From assembly GCA_019914945.1 (NCBI GenBank), contig CM034099.1, positions 15,737,923-15,801,922 on the forward strand: a stretch of DNA of 64,000 nucleotides, written 5' to 3'. The notes beneath the pieces are model-generated. The model ran no database searches, had not been told where the DNA came from, and saw nothing but the letters and a program-made list of their open reading frames with translations. The number at the start of each line of letters is the position of its first letter. The stretch's first letter is position 1. Below are positions 12,044-24,800 of this stretch, piece by piece. Origin of the DNA: Typha latifolia (lineage: Eukaryota > Streptophyta > Magnoliopsida > Poales > Typhaceae). A program made the position numbers and the translations under genes.

Positions 12044-14775
12044 TGTAATGCCCCCGCCCAGCACGGGCACGTGCATGCCCATGTGCCCACACGACACGCG
12101 CGGCGCATGCTACGAAACGAGTGGGGCCTGTCATGCACAAATACACTTTTGTGCACATACAATCATGACATCATCAAGTAACACCTGCTAACACATTCAT
12201 ACTCACATAATCCAATACCAAATATATCATATTATCAACCAAAAAAATCTATTAAAATATGAATATCCAAGTCTACAATGATATACACTAGACCACTATC
12301 TAATCTGGGTAGGGCTCACACAGCCACAACAAACCATCAAGATACAATTAAACAACTGTTATATGAGTGCACTATAATCTGATATGGACTATACAAATCA
12401 TCGTCTGATACAATAAAGTACAAATATTAAATAATGGTACAACTCAATATCTGGTTAAACTATCTTCTATACCATCTTACATCTATAGCTCACCTCATCC
12501 TCTCTCTATAATATCTCCTCAAGACATCTCAAGTTGCTATCACGTACCGCATATCTAAAGGGTTAGAAAAAAAAATAAAGAGAGTCATGAGCAAAAGGCT
12601 CAGTGAATAGACCTTACCCGAATCAGTGATGCCAAACAGAGAGTAAATCATATACTGGATAATATGAATCAGAAAGAGCATCATGTCATAAATGAGTACA
12701 TGAGTATATACTCAATAATATATAAATGAAAAGTAGATAACATGTCATGTCACAACTGATAAAATATATAATTCTCGACAATGTATAAATAAATCTCCAT
12801 GTCATACCATCATCATAACTCTCTCTCAAATATAACACATATGATGCATGTCGATCATGATCATACTATGATATCAAATGCAACCACATATGATGCATAT
12901 TGACCATTCGATAATCAGGTATAACATATGATAATGAAATCATATGCATTTCTCAACATCACGATCATCATCGACATCTCGGTATAATATCATCATACTA
13001 GACCATTGTGCACAGTCAACACCCGGTACTCTGTCTCAACATCATGTCCAAAGGCTCAAAGCATACCCCACCACCCGTAAGAGTATCTCAAATATAATCA
13101 TACCCCGCCACCTACAAGGGTATCAACATCCATCCAAATCGGGCACCCACATAGTTGATAGAAACTTCGTGAGGATAACTCATCACATATGCCCTGGCAA
13201 ACAGCATGTGTCCGAATGTCTGCTGAGCACATAGACTAACGATCTCGGACGTAAGGCCAATAGGATCGTGACTATGTCGAGCGATCAATTATCCACCAAG
13301 CGCGTCCTAACCCTCGCGCCCACTCGGGTATCCTCACGCTTTCTATCAACTATCCTATCAATTATATTTCATGCTTTCCTTCTAAATGACAGATCATATG
13401 CATATATCAAGTACAATAACCAGTCAATGCATAACAGGAATTAAAATAGAACAGGAATCAAGAGAAAAATGATGCAATGTAGACTCCAACCATGTATCTA
13501 ACACATCCATACTTTTACTAGTCTATCACATGCGCACTCATACTAGAAATCACTCCGACACAAAGTCATAACAATATAATCATCTCTAATCATCTCTATT
13601 TATCATCATCATACTCATATGCAAGATCAGCCTAATTCTATTCATGATAAAAATATGCTCGACTGTAATTATCTCTAGATAAGGTCATATAATCATGCTG
13701 GAGGCCAAAACATGCATGTATATAATATATAATATAACCTAATTTGAGAAAGGCGTCTAAGGGATAAGACTACTCACCCTTGATCAGAAGACGCAAACCA
13801 CGTATCCCTCACATCTGCTAATCAACCGAGTGACACTCATCGCTAGCAAGGTCCACGAGGTCTCAAATAAGGGGGTTCGGGATCTGAAAATATATAAGTA
13901 GTATGATGTTAGCTATTTATCTAATTAGAATTAAGTTAATTAGAATATAAAGGTTTATTAGGTTTAGTATCACTTCTCTTTATTTTTTATTACATAACTA
14001 GGTCTATGATTCAAATACTATAATTATATTATTATCATAAAATGTTAGTTATAACATAAGGAGAAGATGTCTGTTTCCTTTTATATGAGAGTATTTCTAA
14101 ATATATAATTATAAAATAAAATAAAATAAAATAACTATAAGTATAGACAAGGTCTAATTATAATTAATTTTAAAATTCATACACTATCTTGATTAATTAG
14201 GGACAATGCAGTCTTTACTCTATAAAATAATAAATAAATAACTAAAAAGCTTAGTATTTTATTTGTTGTAGAATAATCATATATAAAGAAAATTAATAGA
14301 AATACTTAAAATATATATGATGAGGGTATTAGAATATAAATCTAATAATTATAATTTACAAATCTATCTATTAATCTAATAGACATATAAATAAATAAAT
14401 AAATATAAGTATTACCTATATTTATACCTAATTATTCATTAATTATAAAAATTATCATTAATAACATTATATTGAAGAATATATAATATTATTAAAATAG
14501 TTAATATCTAAATACTCTATTTGCATTAACTAAGAAGAAAAATACCTAAATAAATAACACAAATTAAATAATTAATTAATTAAATATGCCATCAGTGCTG
14601 GGCTCGGCCTAGCACTACACTGTGCAGAAAGAAGAAGAAGGAGCTGAGGAAGAAGGAGAAAAAGAAAGAAAGAAAGAAAGAAAGAAAGAACGAACGAAGA
14701 AGAAGAAGAAGAAAAAGAAGAAGAGGAGAAGAGGAAGAGAAGAAAGAGAGAAGGTGAGGGAGGAGGTTGCGGCCA
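12044..14775 (+). mobile_element. gypsy-type LTR, copy 1, right end truncated
   Basis: Starts TGTAATGCCCCCGCCCAGCA inside the copia 3' LTR. It parallels copy 2 over more than 2 kb (for example 13000-13340 matches 18360-18700, and 13740-13880 matches 19080-19220). It ends within purine-rich sequence near 14775 without the TTACA terminus. No gag or pol is seen. It encodes only spurious short ORFs. Confidence 0.75.
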
Positions 14776-15059
14776 GCCTCTTGGTCTATGTGAACGTGTT
14801 CGAACGGCTTGAGAGGAGACGACTGTGAACGCAGCTCTCGGTCTGTGTGAACGCGTGAGCCCGCATTCGAATGTGCATGTGAACGCAGCTATTTGTCTGT
14901 GTGAACGCATGAGAACGCGATGTGAACTCATAAACTTTTCTCTAATAATCTTGCAATTCTTCAAAATAGATATTTTCTAGACTTGTATAAAAGCTTATAT
15001 ACATGTATAAATACACTTAGAATATTTTGTACACAATTGCCAACAATAAAAATCTAACA
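14776..15059 (-). repeat. 3' LTR of the copia element, part 2
   Basis: Resumes the LTR after the nested copy. It matches 24770-24968, ending 'acaattgccaacaataaaaa-ctaaca'. About 30 bases at the junction (14776-14830) are rearranged relative to the intact LTR. Confidence 0.82.
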
Positions 15060-15071
15060 ATCTCCCTCTTT
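15060..15071 (-). other. polypurine tract
   Basis: AAAGAGGGAGAT on the minus strand, touching the inner edge of the 3' LTR. It is the expected plus-strand primer of a copia element. A second purine run, AAAAAGGGGGAG, lies at about 15413-15424. Confidence 0.75.
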
Positions 15072-15578
15072 GGCCATTGTGACAAAACATCTAGATTACA
15101 AGATATTACAAAGAATTCAAAATGTGCATTCAACAAGTCTAGAAGATTTAGCACATCAATCACTGCAATTAAAAATATACTGATCCAAGATCAAGTGAAA
15201 ATAACTAGAAGTGAAAAAACAATTCAAACACAAGTTCACAAGTTCTCAAGCAAACACAAGTTCACATGATCTTCAAGCAAACACAATTTTACAAGTTCAC
15301 AAGTTCTTCAAGCAAAGTTATTTGCCAGTAAACTTAAACTAGTAAACTCCCCCTACACCAGTACTCCCCCTACACTAGTAAACTCCTAAACTCACTCCGA
15401 ACATCTAACTCTCCCCCTTTTTGACACAAATTCTAAAGACTAAGAACTAGGAGGAAACTAACGATGAAGAATCGACAACACGGAGTCGAGCACGGTCCCC
15501 TGACGAGCTTGCTTAGCCCGTAAATCATTCACGGTCGAATATAAGTCCTGCACCTGAGTGCTAAGCTGATTAAACCGG

Positions 15579-16518
15579 TCAAAGAACTAAGGTAACTCCC
15601 CCTTCAGGATGATATGAATCATCGTTAGAACTGTCAGCAGAACTATCGAGGTGTGATGGACGTCTAGCGGCGGAAGAGGAGGACGGTTTGAGAGGAGACG
15701 GCTGATCATGAGCTTGACTCCGCTTAAGTGTTATTTGATCCAACAATTTTTTAGCAGTAAGCGAAGCTTCTGAGCCATCCACTTGCACCCCACTCTAAGT
15801 GCACAATTTGGTAATAAAAATACCAAACGGCAACCCTTCACAAGGCGCTTCTTTTTATGCAACTGCCAAAATAGAATTGTATATTACAACAGCCAAATCA
15901 ATAGAAATCCCCAGCAGCATTGCATGAAGGAGGAAGGCCCAATCCAGACTAATACTTGAATGTCGAGTCTTGGGGGCGACATTGTAAAGACAAAACAGAT
16001 GTAGCATGCGAGCCACTGAAGTCAGTTTCGCATGAGGCATCATTTTCCTTTCCAACATTCCCCTTGTATTAACACATTACTAGCATAATCTTTAACATCA
16101 GGAAGCAGATCAGAAGTTGGATACTGGAACTCGCCATAAGAAAGTTGGACTTCAGCACGAATGACATTAGAGTCTAAATATACCGAAACCCCACGGACGG
16201 TAGACCGTATACAACGTTCTAAAATAGTGACATTGCTAAAAAAAATTCCCTGACAACCTCCACATATGTTGTCCCGTTCATCCGACACACGGACAACTAT
16301 CCTCGCTCAATAAATGTCTGTTCGATCCCCAAGGCGCAAAAATCAGAAATGATAACTGGTCTTTCACAAATAATAGGTTGAGTGCCAAAATTATGTTTAT
16401 ATCTCCCTGTAGCAGTAGATGTAGAAAACTTGGGAGCCGAAGATGGTGAGGAAGGTGGCCTTGGTTTCTTGGAAACTATAGCTTTTTTAGGCATTCTAGA
16501 GAAAGAAACAAGTCGCAA
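15579..16518 (-). pseudogene. extra ORF between pol and 3' LTR, putative plant-transposon-protein type
   Basis: Minus-strand frames from 16518 read MPKKAIVSKKPRPPSSP, then 'RPVIISDFCALGIEQTFIERG'. In the next frame they give 'VTILERCIRSTVRGVSVYLD' and 'VQLSYGEFQYPT', and further down a Ser-rich tail. The 'ERPV-I-DF--LGIE--F-ERG' and 'VRGV-V' pattern resembles the putative plant transposon protein family (Transposase_32-like) that often accompanies retroelements. Several stops and at least one frameshift make it inactive. Its function in the family is unknown, and identification rests on motif memory only. Confidence 0.5.
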
Positions 16519-17445
16519 GATTCAACACATGCCCAAAGCATACAAAAAAAAACAAGAAATCCAAAAATTTCTAGAAACTATGAAGACCCTAAGTGAAATC
16601 CATCTTCCACTTGAAAAAACTAAGTTATCACGTTCAATCGCTCAAGAAACATCAAGATATTAATTCTAATGTGATCAAAACTCGAAAATGCACGAAATCA
16701 ATCAAGATCAAGAGATTCAATTGAATAAAAAATAAGAAATTTGATGCATGATCATACCTTGCAAAAAGTGAAGAAAAACTTGAAGTTTCGACCGAAAGAC
16801 GCTAGATCCGGAGGAGAACTACCTTTTAAAAGGGTTTGAAGTGAAAATTTTGATGAAAAAGATGAAGATCTTGAAGATTTGGGAGGGAGAAAATAAAGGG
16901 TTTCTAGGGTTTGGAAGATAGAAGATGAAAACCCTTGGGTTCGGACGCAATATTTAAAGAACCCCCGAGTGTGCTCGAATGCACCAGTCTGCGCGTTCGA
17001 ATGTGCCAATCACCGCGTTCGAACTCAAGAAGTCTAAGTTCGAACGCCCTTTTTTTTAGTAAAAGGTCTAAAAAAAATAAAAAATCTTTTCGGAAATGCA
17101 CTTCTAGAAATTCAAAATAGATTCAAGACATAAAATCTGACAATCAAATGAAATAAGTCATACACAGATCAATCAAATCATCAAAATTATATTATAATCA
17201 ATTCTAATGTATCTCTCAAATTTAAATTAATAATATGCATATGCAAGTTGAGCATAGATAACATGAAACATTCTTCTTAAATAAACTTTCCTATTTAAAC
17301 AATGATGCAACACAGTAGTCAAACCGACTAAGTATTTAAATTTGCACTTTTTGACTTATTCTCCATAACAAAATAGGAATTTTTATGTTAATTTTTACTG
17401 AAACCATATAGGTGCAATGAGGGCTTTCATACATTAGTAGGTAGC

Positions 17446-20107
17446 TGTAACGCCCCCGCCCGGCACGGGCACGTGCACGCCCACGCGGACAGGCGGGGCC
17501 CGTCACGCACAGATATTCTCCTGTACACATACAATCATGACATCATCAAATACTACCTGCTAACATATCCATGATCACATAACCCATCACCAATTAAATC
17601 ATATTATTAACCAAATAAACCTCTTAACATATGAATATCCCAGTCCACAATAATATACATTAAACTACTATATAATTTGGCAGGACCTACACAGGCCACA
17701 ACAAACTATCAAGATACAACTAAAATGGCTAATATAAAAGTACACTATGATTCGACTTATATTATACAATTCATCGTCTAATACAACAGAGTACAAATAT
17801 CAAATACTGGTACAACTCAATTCCTATATAAACTATCATCTATACCGTCTCGCATCTATAGCTCACCTCATCATCGCTCTAAAATATCTTCTCAAGATAT
17901 CTCAATTCGCTATCACATACCACGTATCTGACGGGATTAGAAAAGAAATAAAGAGAGTCATGAGCAAAAGGCTCAGTGAACAGACCTTACCCAAAATCAG
18001 TAATGCCAAACAGAGAGTAAATCATGTACTGGATAATATGAATCAGAAAGAGCATCATGTCATGAATGAGTATATGAATGTTCCTCAATAATACATAAAT
18101 GAAAAATAGGTAACATGTCATGTCATAACTAATAGAATATATAATCCTCGACAATGTAAAAATAAATCTCCATGTCATACCATTATCATAACTCTTGATA
18201 CATGATGCATGCCGATCATGACCATGCTACGATATCAAATGCAACCATATATAATGCATATTGATCACTCGATAATCAGGTAACCAAATGATAATGAAAT
18301 CATATGCATTTCTCAACATCACAATTATCAATCATCACCGACATCTCGGTATAATATCATCATACTAGACCACTGTGCACAGTCAACACCCGGTACCCGG
18401 TCTCAACATCATGCCTGAAGGCTCAGATCATACTCTGCCATCCGCAAAGAGTATCTCAAATATAATCATACCCTGCCATCCGCTAAGGGTATCAACATCC
18501 ATCCAGACCGGGCACCCTTCTAGCTAATAGAAATTTCGTGAGGATAACTCGCCACATATGCCCTAGCGAACAGCATGTGTCCGAATGTCTGCTGCGCACA
18601 CAGACTAACGACCTCAGACGTAAGGCTAACAGGATCGCGACTATGTCGAGCGATCAATCATCCACCAAGCACATCCTAACCCTCGCACCCACTCGGGTAT
18701 CCTCACGCTTTCTATCAACTATCCTATCAATCACATTTCATGCTTTCCTTCGAAATGATAGATCAAATGCATATATCCAGTAGATAACAAGTCAATTCAT
18801 AACAAGAATTTAGGTGGAATAGGAATCAAGAGAAAATGATGCAATGTAGTCTCCAACTGTATCGTCAACACATGCATACTCATGCTACATATTAACTCGG
18901 TAAACAATCATAATAGTAGAATCATCTCTAATCATCTCTATATATATCACCAATGTACTCATATCCCAAATCAGTATAATCGAATGCATGATAAAATATG
19001 CTCGACTGTAATCATCTCTAGATAAAATCATATAATCATGATGGATGCCAAAATATGCATGTACATAAATATATAATATAACCTAATTTGAGTAAGGCGT
19101 CTAAGGGATAAGACTACTCACATCATATTAGAAGACTCAACACACGTATCCCTCGGGTTCATCAATCAACCGCCACTCGATGCTGGTGAGATCCTCGGGG
19201 TCTCAAATAAGGGAGTTCAGAGTGTGGAAATGTTTAAGTAACATAAAGTTAGTTGTTTATCTGATTATAATTCGTTCGAGTAAAATATGATATTTTATTA
19301 AGTTTAATATTGATTAAATTTATAGGATAAATTTAATTGTGGCAATATTAATATGCTATTTATATTTATTTAATAAAATCCTAATTTGATAATTATAGAA
19401 AATAAATATATAGTAATTTATCTCCTTTTTATAAATAACCAAGACGAATATATATATGATTTAATAAAAATATAATTATATAATAATATAATTATTAGTT
19501 ATTTTGTAATACTTACTCTTATTTAACTAATCCTAGATTATATATAAAATAATCATTATCCTATTATACAAAAATAATCTGCAATTCTAGTATTCCATTT
19601 TATACAAACTATTAGACAATACTAATATACTAAAAATAGACATATATAATATAAGTTAAATATAAATATAAGACTACATATATTCACTAATAAATAATAA
19701 CTAAAACTCTAAATAAATTTATAGGCAATATTTCTAATTTTAATTAATAAATTATTATACTAAAATGCTTAGTAAAATTATATTAGTTATAAATTATCAA
19801 AATAATTAATTACCTAAATAGACTATGTTACTTATCATTAGGAAGTAATTATATAAAAATAATAATAATAGTCCTCTTCCAACACACATCGCTACACAAC
19901 AAGAGGAGGAGGAGGGCCAAGAATGGAGAAGAAGAAGAGAGGAAGAAGAAGAGAAAGAAAGAAAGAAGAAAGAAGAAGAAGAAGAAGAAGAAGAAGAAGA
20001 GACGGAGAAGGAAGGGAGGCTCACCTAGGCTGCGGCGGTGGCGACAGCGACAGCGATAGTGGCGGCTGGAGTTGATAAGAGAAGGGAGAGAGCTCAAGAG
20101 AGAGAGG

Positions 20108-20144
<37 letters not shown>

Positions 20145-20537
20145 GGTGCGGCGGCGATGACGGCGACAACGAGAAGCCGTCGGCGAGGAGAGAAAGAGAG
20201 AGGTGCTAGAGAGAGAGAGAGAGGAGGGTAGAGAAAGAATGAGGGAGTTAGAGAGAGAGAAGGTGGTGAGAAAGGGAGAGGTGATAGAGAGAGAGAAAGA
20301 GAGGAGGGTAAGAGAGAGAATGAGGGAGTTAGAGAAAGAGAAGGTGGTGCGGCGGCGACGGCGGTGGTAGGCCGGGGTCGGCAAGGGAAGGAGAGAAAGA
20401 GAGAGCTCGAGAGATCGAAAGAGAGAGAGAGAGAGAGATTTAGAGGGAGAAAGAGAGAGGCGGTGAGGGTGGTGCTGTGACGGCGACGGCAGCGACGGCG
20501 GCGGTAGACCGACGTCGGCAAGAAAATATGTGAGAAA

Positions 20538-20583
<46 letters not shown>

Positions 20584-20813
20584 GAACATGTGAGAGAGAA
20601 AGAGAGAGAGATATATATAAAGAGAGAGGGAAGGTGGTGGACGAGGGGGAAGGGCGGCGGTTGCGGCGGCGATGGGGCCCACCGCAGCTAGCTGGCCACA
20701 GCCCGTTGGCTGCGGCAGCGGCAGTGGGCATGTGGCGCCCCACTATGAGGCCGGCCACAGTGTGGCCAGTCGCGTCATGCCCATATATATTTTTTTAAGA
20801 TTGGGTTCTTACA
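17446..20813 (+). mobile_element. gypsy-type solo LTR, copy 2, complete
   Basis: Begins TGTAACGCCCCCGCCCGGCA and ends GGGTTCTTACA, so it has the TG...CA ends of an LTR. It is 3,368 bp long and flanked by GTAGC (17441-17445) and TTAGC (20814-20818), a 4-of-5 target duplication. It interrupts the copia integrase just after 'NVKG'. The right third is purine-rich with many GA microsatellites. There is no internal gag-pol, so it is a solo LTR or LTR-only derivative. Orientation is assigned by convention. Confidence 0.75.
19910..20640. repeat. GA-rich low-complexity and microsatellite block
   Basis: Repeated GAGAGA and GAAGAA runs separated by GGCGGCGAC-type pieces. They produce long Ser/Leu-rich frames on the minus strand that are not genes. 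Confidence 0.9.
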
Positions 20814-21600
20814 TTAGCCCTTTAACATTAGTAGATTCCATAATAGTAGAAGTGTCAAGATTAAATACTTTGTATGCTCTACTATTATTAGAATACCGTA
20901 AAAAGATGCCATCACTACTCCTAGTGTCAAATTTAGTCAAATATTCTCGATCACGCAAGATATAGCATTTACTACCAAATACTTGAAAATATTTAACACT
21001 AGGTTTCTTACCTTTCCAGATTTCATATGCAGTCATTTTTGTACCTGGTCTTAGATAAACACGATTTATCACATGTACCACTGTATTGATCGCCTATGCC
21101 CAAAACCTTTGAGTAACCTTTTTAGCGTGAAACATAACCCTAGCCATTTCCTGCACAACTCGATTTTTTCTTTCCATAATCTCGTTCTGTTGTGGAGTTA
21201 TAGGAGCTAAAAATTCATGTTGAATACTAAGAGAATCGCAAAATATAAAAATTATTTCATTTTAAAATTATTTACCATGATCAGAACGAATCCTAACTAG
21301 GGTAGTAGATTTTTCATTCTGGAATTTTAAGCATAGTAATTTAAAAACTTCAAAGATTTCAGACTTCTCACGTAAAAAGGCAACCCAGGTATATCTGAAG
21401 TAATCATCGACCATTAAGAATATATAGTGTTTACCTGCAAGACTTTCCATTTTTGTTGGACCCATTAAGTCCATGTGAACTAATTGTAGCACACGGTCAG
21501 TGGTAGCTGCATTTACATTTTTGTGTGAGATCCTAATTTGTTTTCCAATTTGACACGAACCGCACACTATTTTTGACATTTCTTTTTATCTTAGGTATTA
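20814..21600 (-). pseudogene. copia integrase, broken and cut by LTR copy 2
   Basis: The zinc-binding end CGSCQIGKQ, the catalytic core 'LVHMDLMGPTKMESLAGKHY' plus 'MVDDYFRYTWV' and 'IRSDHGK', and the C-terminal 'VFGSKCYILRDRE...KFD' and 'GIFLRYS' are visible in two frames. Stops lie between 21268 and 21081. The gene ends at the insertion of LTR copy 2. The integrase would insert cDNA into host DNA if intact. Confidence 0.85.
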
Positions 21601-21754
21601 CTCTTACCATTTTTTATTTGGACAAATTAAATAATTCCTTGTGATACACATGTCGAAGACGTTGATGTCAAAGATATGCAATGTCGAAAAAGGCACCGTT
21701 ATATTTCAATTTATGTATAGTTCTAACAATATAGTAATTATCAGATGTTTTAGA

Positions 21755-22228
21755 TCAATAACATATAACATTACCATCATGATCTAGAATAGTACAATCA
21801 TTTTTGGAGAATTTTACATCATAATCTTTATCACAAAATTGATTGATGCTTATTAGATTTGCTTTTAAGCCCTTAACATAAATAATATTTTCAAGAATAG
21901 AAACCCCTGAAGAACTTACCTTTCCTTTACCTATTATCTTGGATGAATTTCCATCTCCGAATGTCACAACTTCCCCTTTATTTTCTTCGAGATTAGAAAA
22001 TAAGAATTTGTCACTCGACATATGTCTTGAACAGCTACTATCTAAATACCACAAATCAGAATTTAAAACTTTCAAGGCTGTATGCACAACATAACATTTT
22101 AAATCACTTTTCTTAACCCATATAGCCTTTATTTTTATCCCATAAATGAAAGCACTTCTAGGTTTTTGCAAAAATTTACAATGAGGTCGAATATGCCCTA
22201 AATGCCGCATGAAAGCATGTTGGAACAA
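21755..22228 (-). pseudogene. copia aspartic protease and pre-integrase segment, broken
   Basis: Shows WYLDSSCSRHMSSD, the copia protease active-site region (family pattern WxLDSGCSxHM; here Gly is replaced by Ser), then 'VTFGDGNSSKIIGKGKV' and 'LKANLISINQFCDK...V-F'. All are hallmarks of copia protease followed by the gag-pre-integrase domain. Reading continues towards the integrase frame at 21579 only through stops. Confidence 0.85.
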
Positions 22229-22859
22229 ATCCTTTTCTACTCACTTTTTGTTGAGGAGTGTGACTAAAGTTTACCTTTGGCGCAGCTAAAGAGTTACCAG
22301 ATTGTTGATTAAACTTCAATTTAGAGACATTTATCCATGATTGCTTTGAAAATGCAGTTGATGACCTCAAGTTTTATTCATTTTGTATATCTACAGAAAC
22401 AAAGATAGTTTTATTATCCAATATCATACCTGTCCTTTTCAGAAATCTAAGCTTTTAAAATCTCGTCTAGTTTGTTCTTTCACTTCTTTTTGCAATCGTT
22501 CTAGTTCATCTTCATCAGTCTTCATCTTATTTTTTGCATTGTCAAGTTGTTCAGAAAGGTTTTTGACACGTTTAAGTTCCAATCTATACTTCTCAAATTG
22601 ATTTCTTTCGGATTCGATTACCTTGAGTCGTTGAAGTAGTTTAAGATTACTTTTTTTAGTTTAAATGACTCCAAGTACAAGTCATTATATGTCTTTTGTA
22701 TTTCAGATTCATCTTCCTCAGTTGGTAACATATCCTAATCATCTGTACTATCAGTATCAACTACAGAGTCAGTATTAAGAAGAGAGGAGGTAAAAGCTAC
22801 AAAGTTTTCTTCGTCTTTCTCAAGAATCATTATCGATCCATCTGAGTCATCCTAAGTGA

Positions 22860-23892
22860 CATTCATAGCTTTACCCTTCCTCTCAAGACGATTAGGGCAT
22901 TCTTATGTGATGTGTCCAAAACCAGAACATTCAAAACATTGAACTTTATTCTCAGAATTCTTTTTTTTTTGTTTGACATTGTTGTTGCTTACCCCTATAT
23001 TCGAACTCACAGTATTCTTCCTTTTCACAAAGGATTTGTTTTTCTCAAGTTTTTCAGCATTCAACTTGTTTGGCTTTCGAAAGAATTTTTTGAACTTTTT
23101 GACAAACACAGCTAACGTCTCAACATTTAAATCACCTTCATCATCAAACTCCTATATATTTTGTTCAACTGTGGATAGAGCCATCCCTTTTGACTTCCTC
23201 GGTTTTGAAAGGCTGAACTCAAATATTTGTATATTTCCTACCAATTGTTCAATTTTTATAGAATCGATGTCCTTACTTTCCTCAATAGCTGTAACTTTCG
23301 TCTGAAACCTTTCTGGAAGAGACCTAAGGATCTTACGAATAATTCTGTTTTCAGGAATTTTCTCTCCTGGGTTGAAACTTGAGTTGACTATATCACTCAG
23401 CTTTGCATAGAACTCATCAAATGTCTCATTCTTCTCCATACGTAGAGTTTCAAAACTAGTAGTTAACCTTTAAAGTTTAGAAAGTTTTACAGCCATAGTT
23501 CTTTCGTGCGTTGTTTCTAAGATCGTCCAAGCTTCTTTTGCTATTTCACAAGTAGAAATTCTTCTAAATTATTTTGAGGAAACACAACTAAAAATTGCAT
23601 TTATTGCCTTGCTATTCCACCCCGCTTTTTCATAATCTGTCCTATCCTATGACTCTATCAGTTTTTCAGCAAGTTTATCATCCACCATGTACATTGGTGG
23701 ACTCCAACCGTTCACAACGGCAAACCATACTCGCTTGTCTATTGACTTCAAGTAAGCTCTCATCCTAGCTTTCCAATATCCATAATTTAATCCATCTAGA
23801 ATAGGAGGTCTAATAGACGATGGTCCATCTCTATGAAAATCCATGCCTATCTGATCTCTCTCTACGAGTGAGAGAATCTGCTCCGATACCAA
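22860..23892 (-). pseudogene. copia gag, broken
   Basis: Begins with MVSEQILSLVERDQ and the N-terminal copia Gag signature PPILDGLNYGYWKARMRAYL, near residue 30. A UBN2-type region follows, with 'ETFDEFYAKLSDIVNSSF' and 'RIIRKILRSLPERFQTKVTA'. Next is a basic linker and a zinc knuckle, CFECSGFGHIT-EC (CX2CX4HX4C), at about 22890-22935. Stops after residue 81, before 23439, and inside the knuckle show that it is dead. Gag coats the RNA genome in virus-like particles. Confidence 0.85.
23880..23891 (-). other. primer-binding site for initiator Met tRNA
   Basis: TGGTATCGGAGC on the minus strand, two bases from the LTR edge. It differs by one base from the usual plant copia primer site TGGTATCAGAGC and sets the element's direction as minus. 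Confidence 0.85.
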
Positions 23893-24357
23893 TTGAAAAA
23901 ATCCCTAGACACATGTATGTATCTAAATCTTAGGTAATGATATCACTCGTTCGCTTAAGTAAAAGTCCGAAGAAATATTAAAAATGAAAGCAAAGATAAA
24001 CGCTAAGATTTTAACATGGAAAAACCAAAACGAGAAAAAACTACGGATCCAAACTCGGATCAAAACCAATCACTAGAATAGTAGCAATTACAAGACTGAC
24101 TCACAAAACAACCCGTCGATCCAAACAACTTTATTCCTCTCAGTCTTGCTCGCTAAAACTCACGATTCACAGCTTCTCGTGATTGATGTCCAACCTCAGT
24201 AGCTCTCGAGATTGTTCTTTCGTTTAGATAGCCCTTAAGACGAAAGATTAAACTTTTTAGAAGAGTAAGACCTTGTTCATTGAAGAATCGATGTAGCCTC
24301 AAAAAGTCTCCTTCAAAATTGCCTCTTCAACCACCCTAGAGTTAGGGCATCACAATA

Positions 24358-24367
24358 CTTATATAAG
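24358..24367 (-). promoter_or_regulatory. LTR TATA-like element
   Basis: CTTATATAAG in the middle of the LTR, upstream of the R/U5 side in minus orientation. It is conserved at 11643-11652 and, as CATATATAAG, near 55443 in the solo LTR. This fits the U3/R promoter position. Confidence 0.5.
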
Positions 24368-24439
24368 ATCTCCAAGATAGAGCCAAATCCAAGTCTTATC
24401 CAAACTCACGAAATTTCAAAAATTACAAACTTCGTTGGT

Positions 24440-24800
24440 GCATTCGAACGCGGCCCGGGTGCGTTCGAACAGCCTGACTTGATCCCAGGTGCGTTCAAAT
24501 GGGCCCAAGTGCATTCAAACGCAACAACCTGAATTTCACAGGTTGCATTCGAACGTGTTTGTGAACGCTGCTCTCGGTCTGTGTGAACGCATGTACCCGC
24601 GTTCGAACGTACTTATAAACACAACTCTCAATTTGTGCGAACGTGTAAGCCCGCGTTCGAACACGCTTGTGAATGCTGCTTTCGGTCTGTGTAAACGCAT
24701 GTACCCGCGTTCGAACGTGCTTTTGAATGCAGCTCTCGATCTGTGTGAATACGTGAGCCCGTGTTCGAATGCGCATGTGAACGCAGCTCTCTATCTGTGT
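24440..24800 (-). repeat. 54-bp tandem repeat with palindromic TTCGAA cores
   Basis: Unit of about 54 bp, e.g. gttcgaacgtactt...taagcccgc, repeated about five times. Each unit has a GTTCGAAC-type palindrome plus 'gctctcggtctgtgtgaacgc'. Because 54 is a multiple of 3, spurious ORFs with 18-residue repeats appear on both strands. The same array occurs at 11830-12040, 14820-14925 and 55015-55350. Confidence 0.85.

Noticed and set aside
11776..12158. Open frames with 18-residue repeats on both strands (also at 14572-14964, 24489-24873 and 55025-55413)
   Set aside because: Translations of the 54-bp LTR tandem array. They are present in each LTR and are not genes.
20021..20758. 245-residue minus-strand open frame
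   Set aside because: Ser/Leu low complexity produced by GA microsatellites inside gypsy-type LTR copy 2. It has no domain.
24440..24800. Regular repeat-spacer pattern that might suggest a CRISPR-like array
   Set aside because: The spacers are themselves repeats, the host is a plant, and the array lies inside an LTR.
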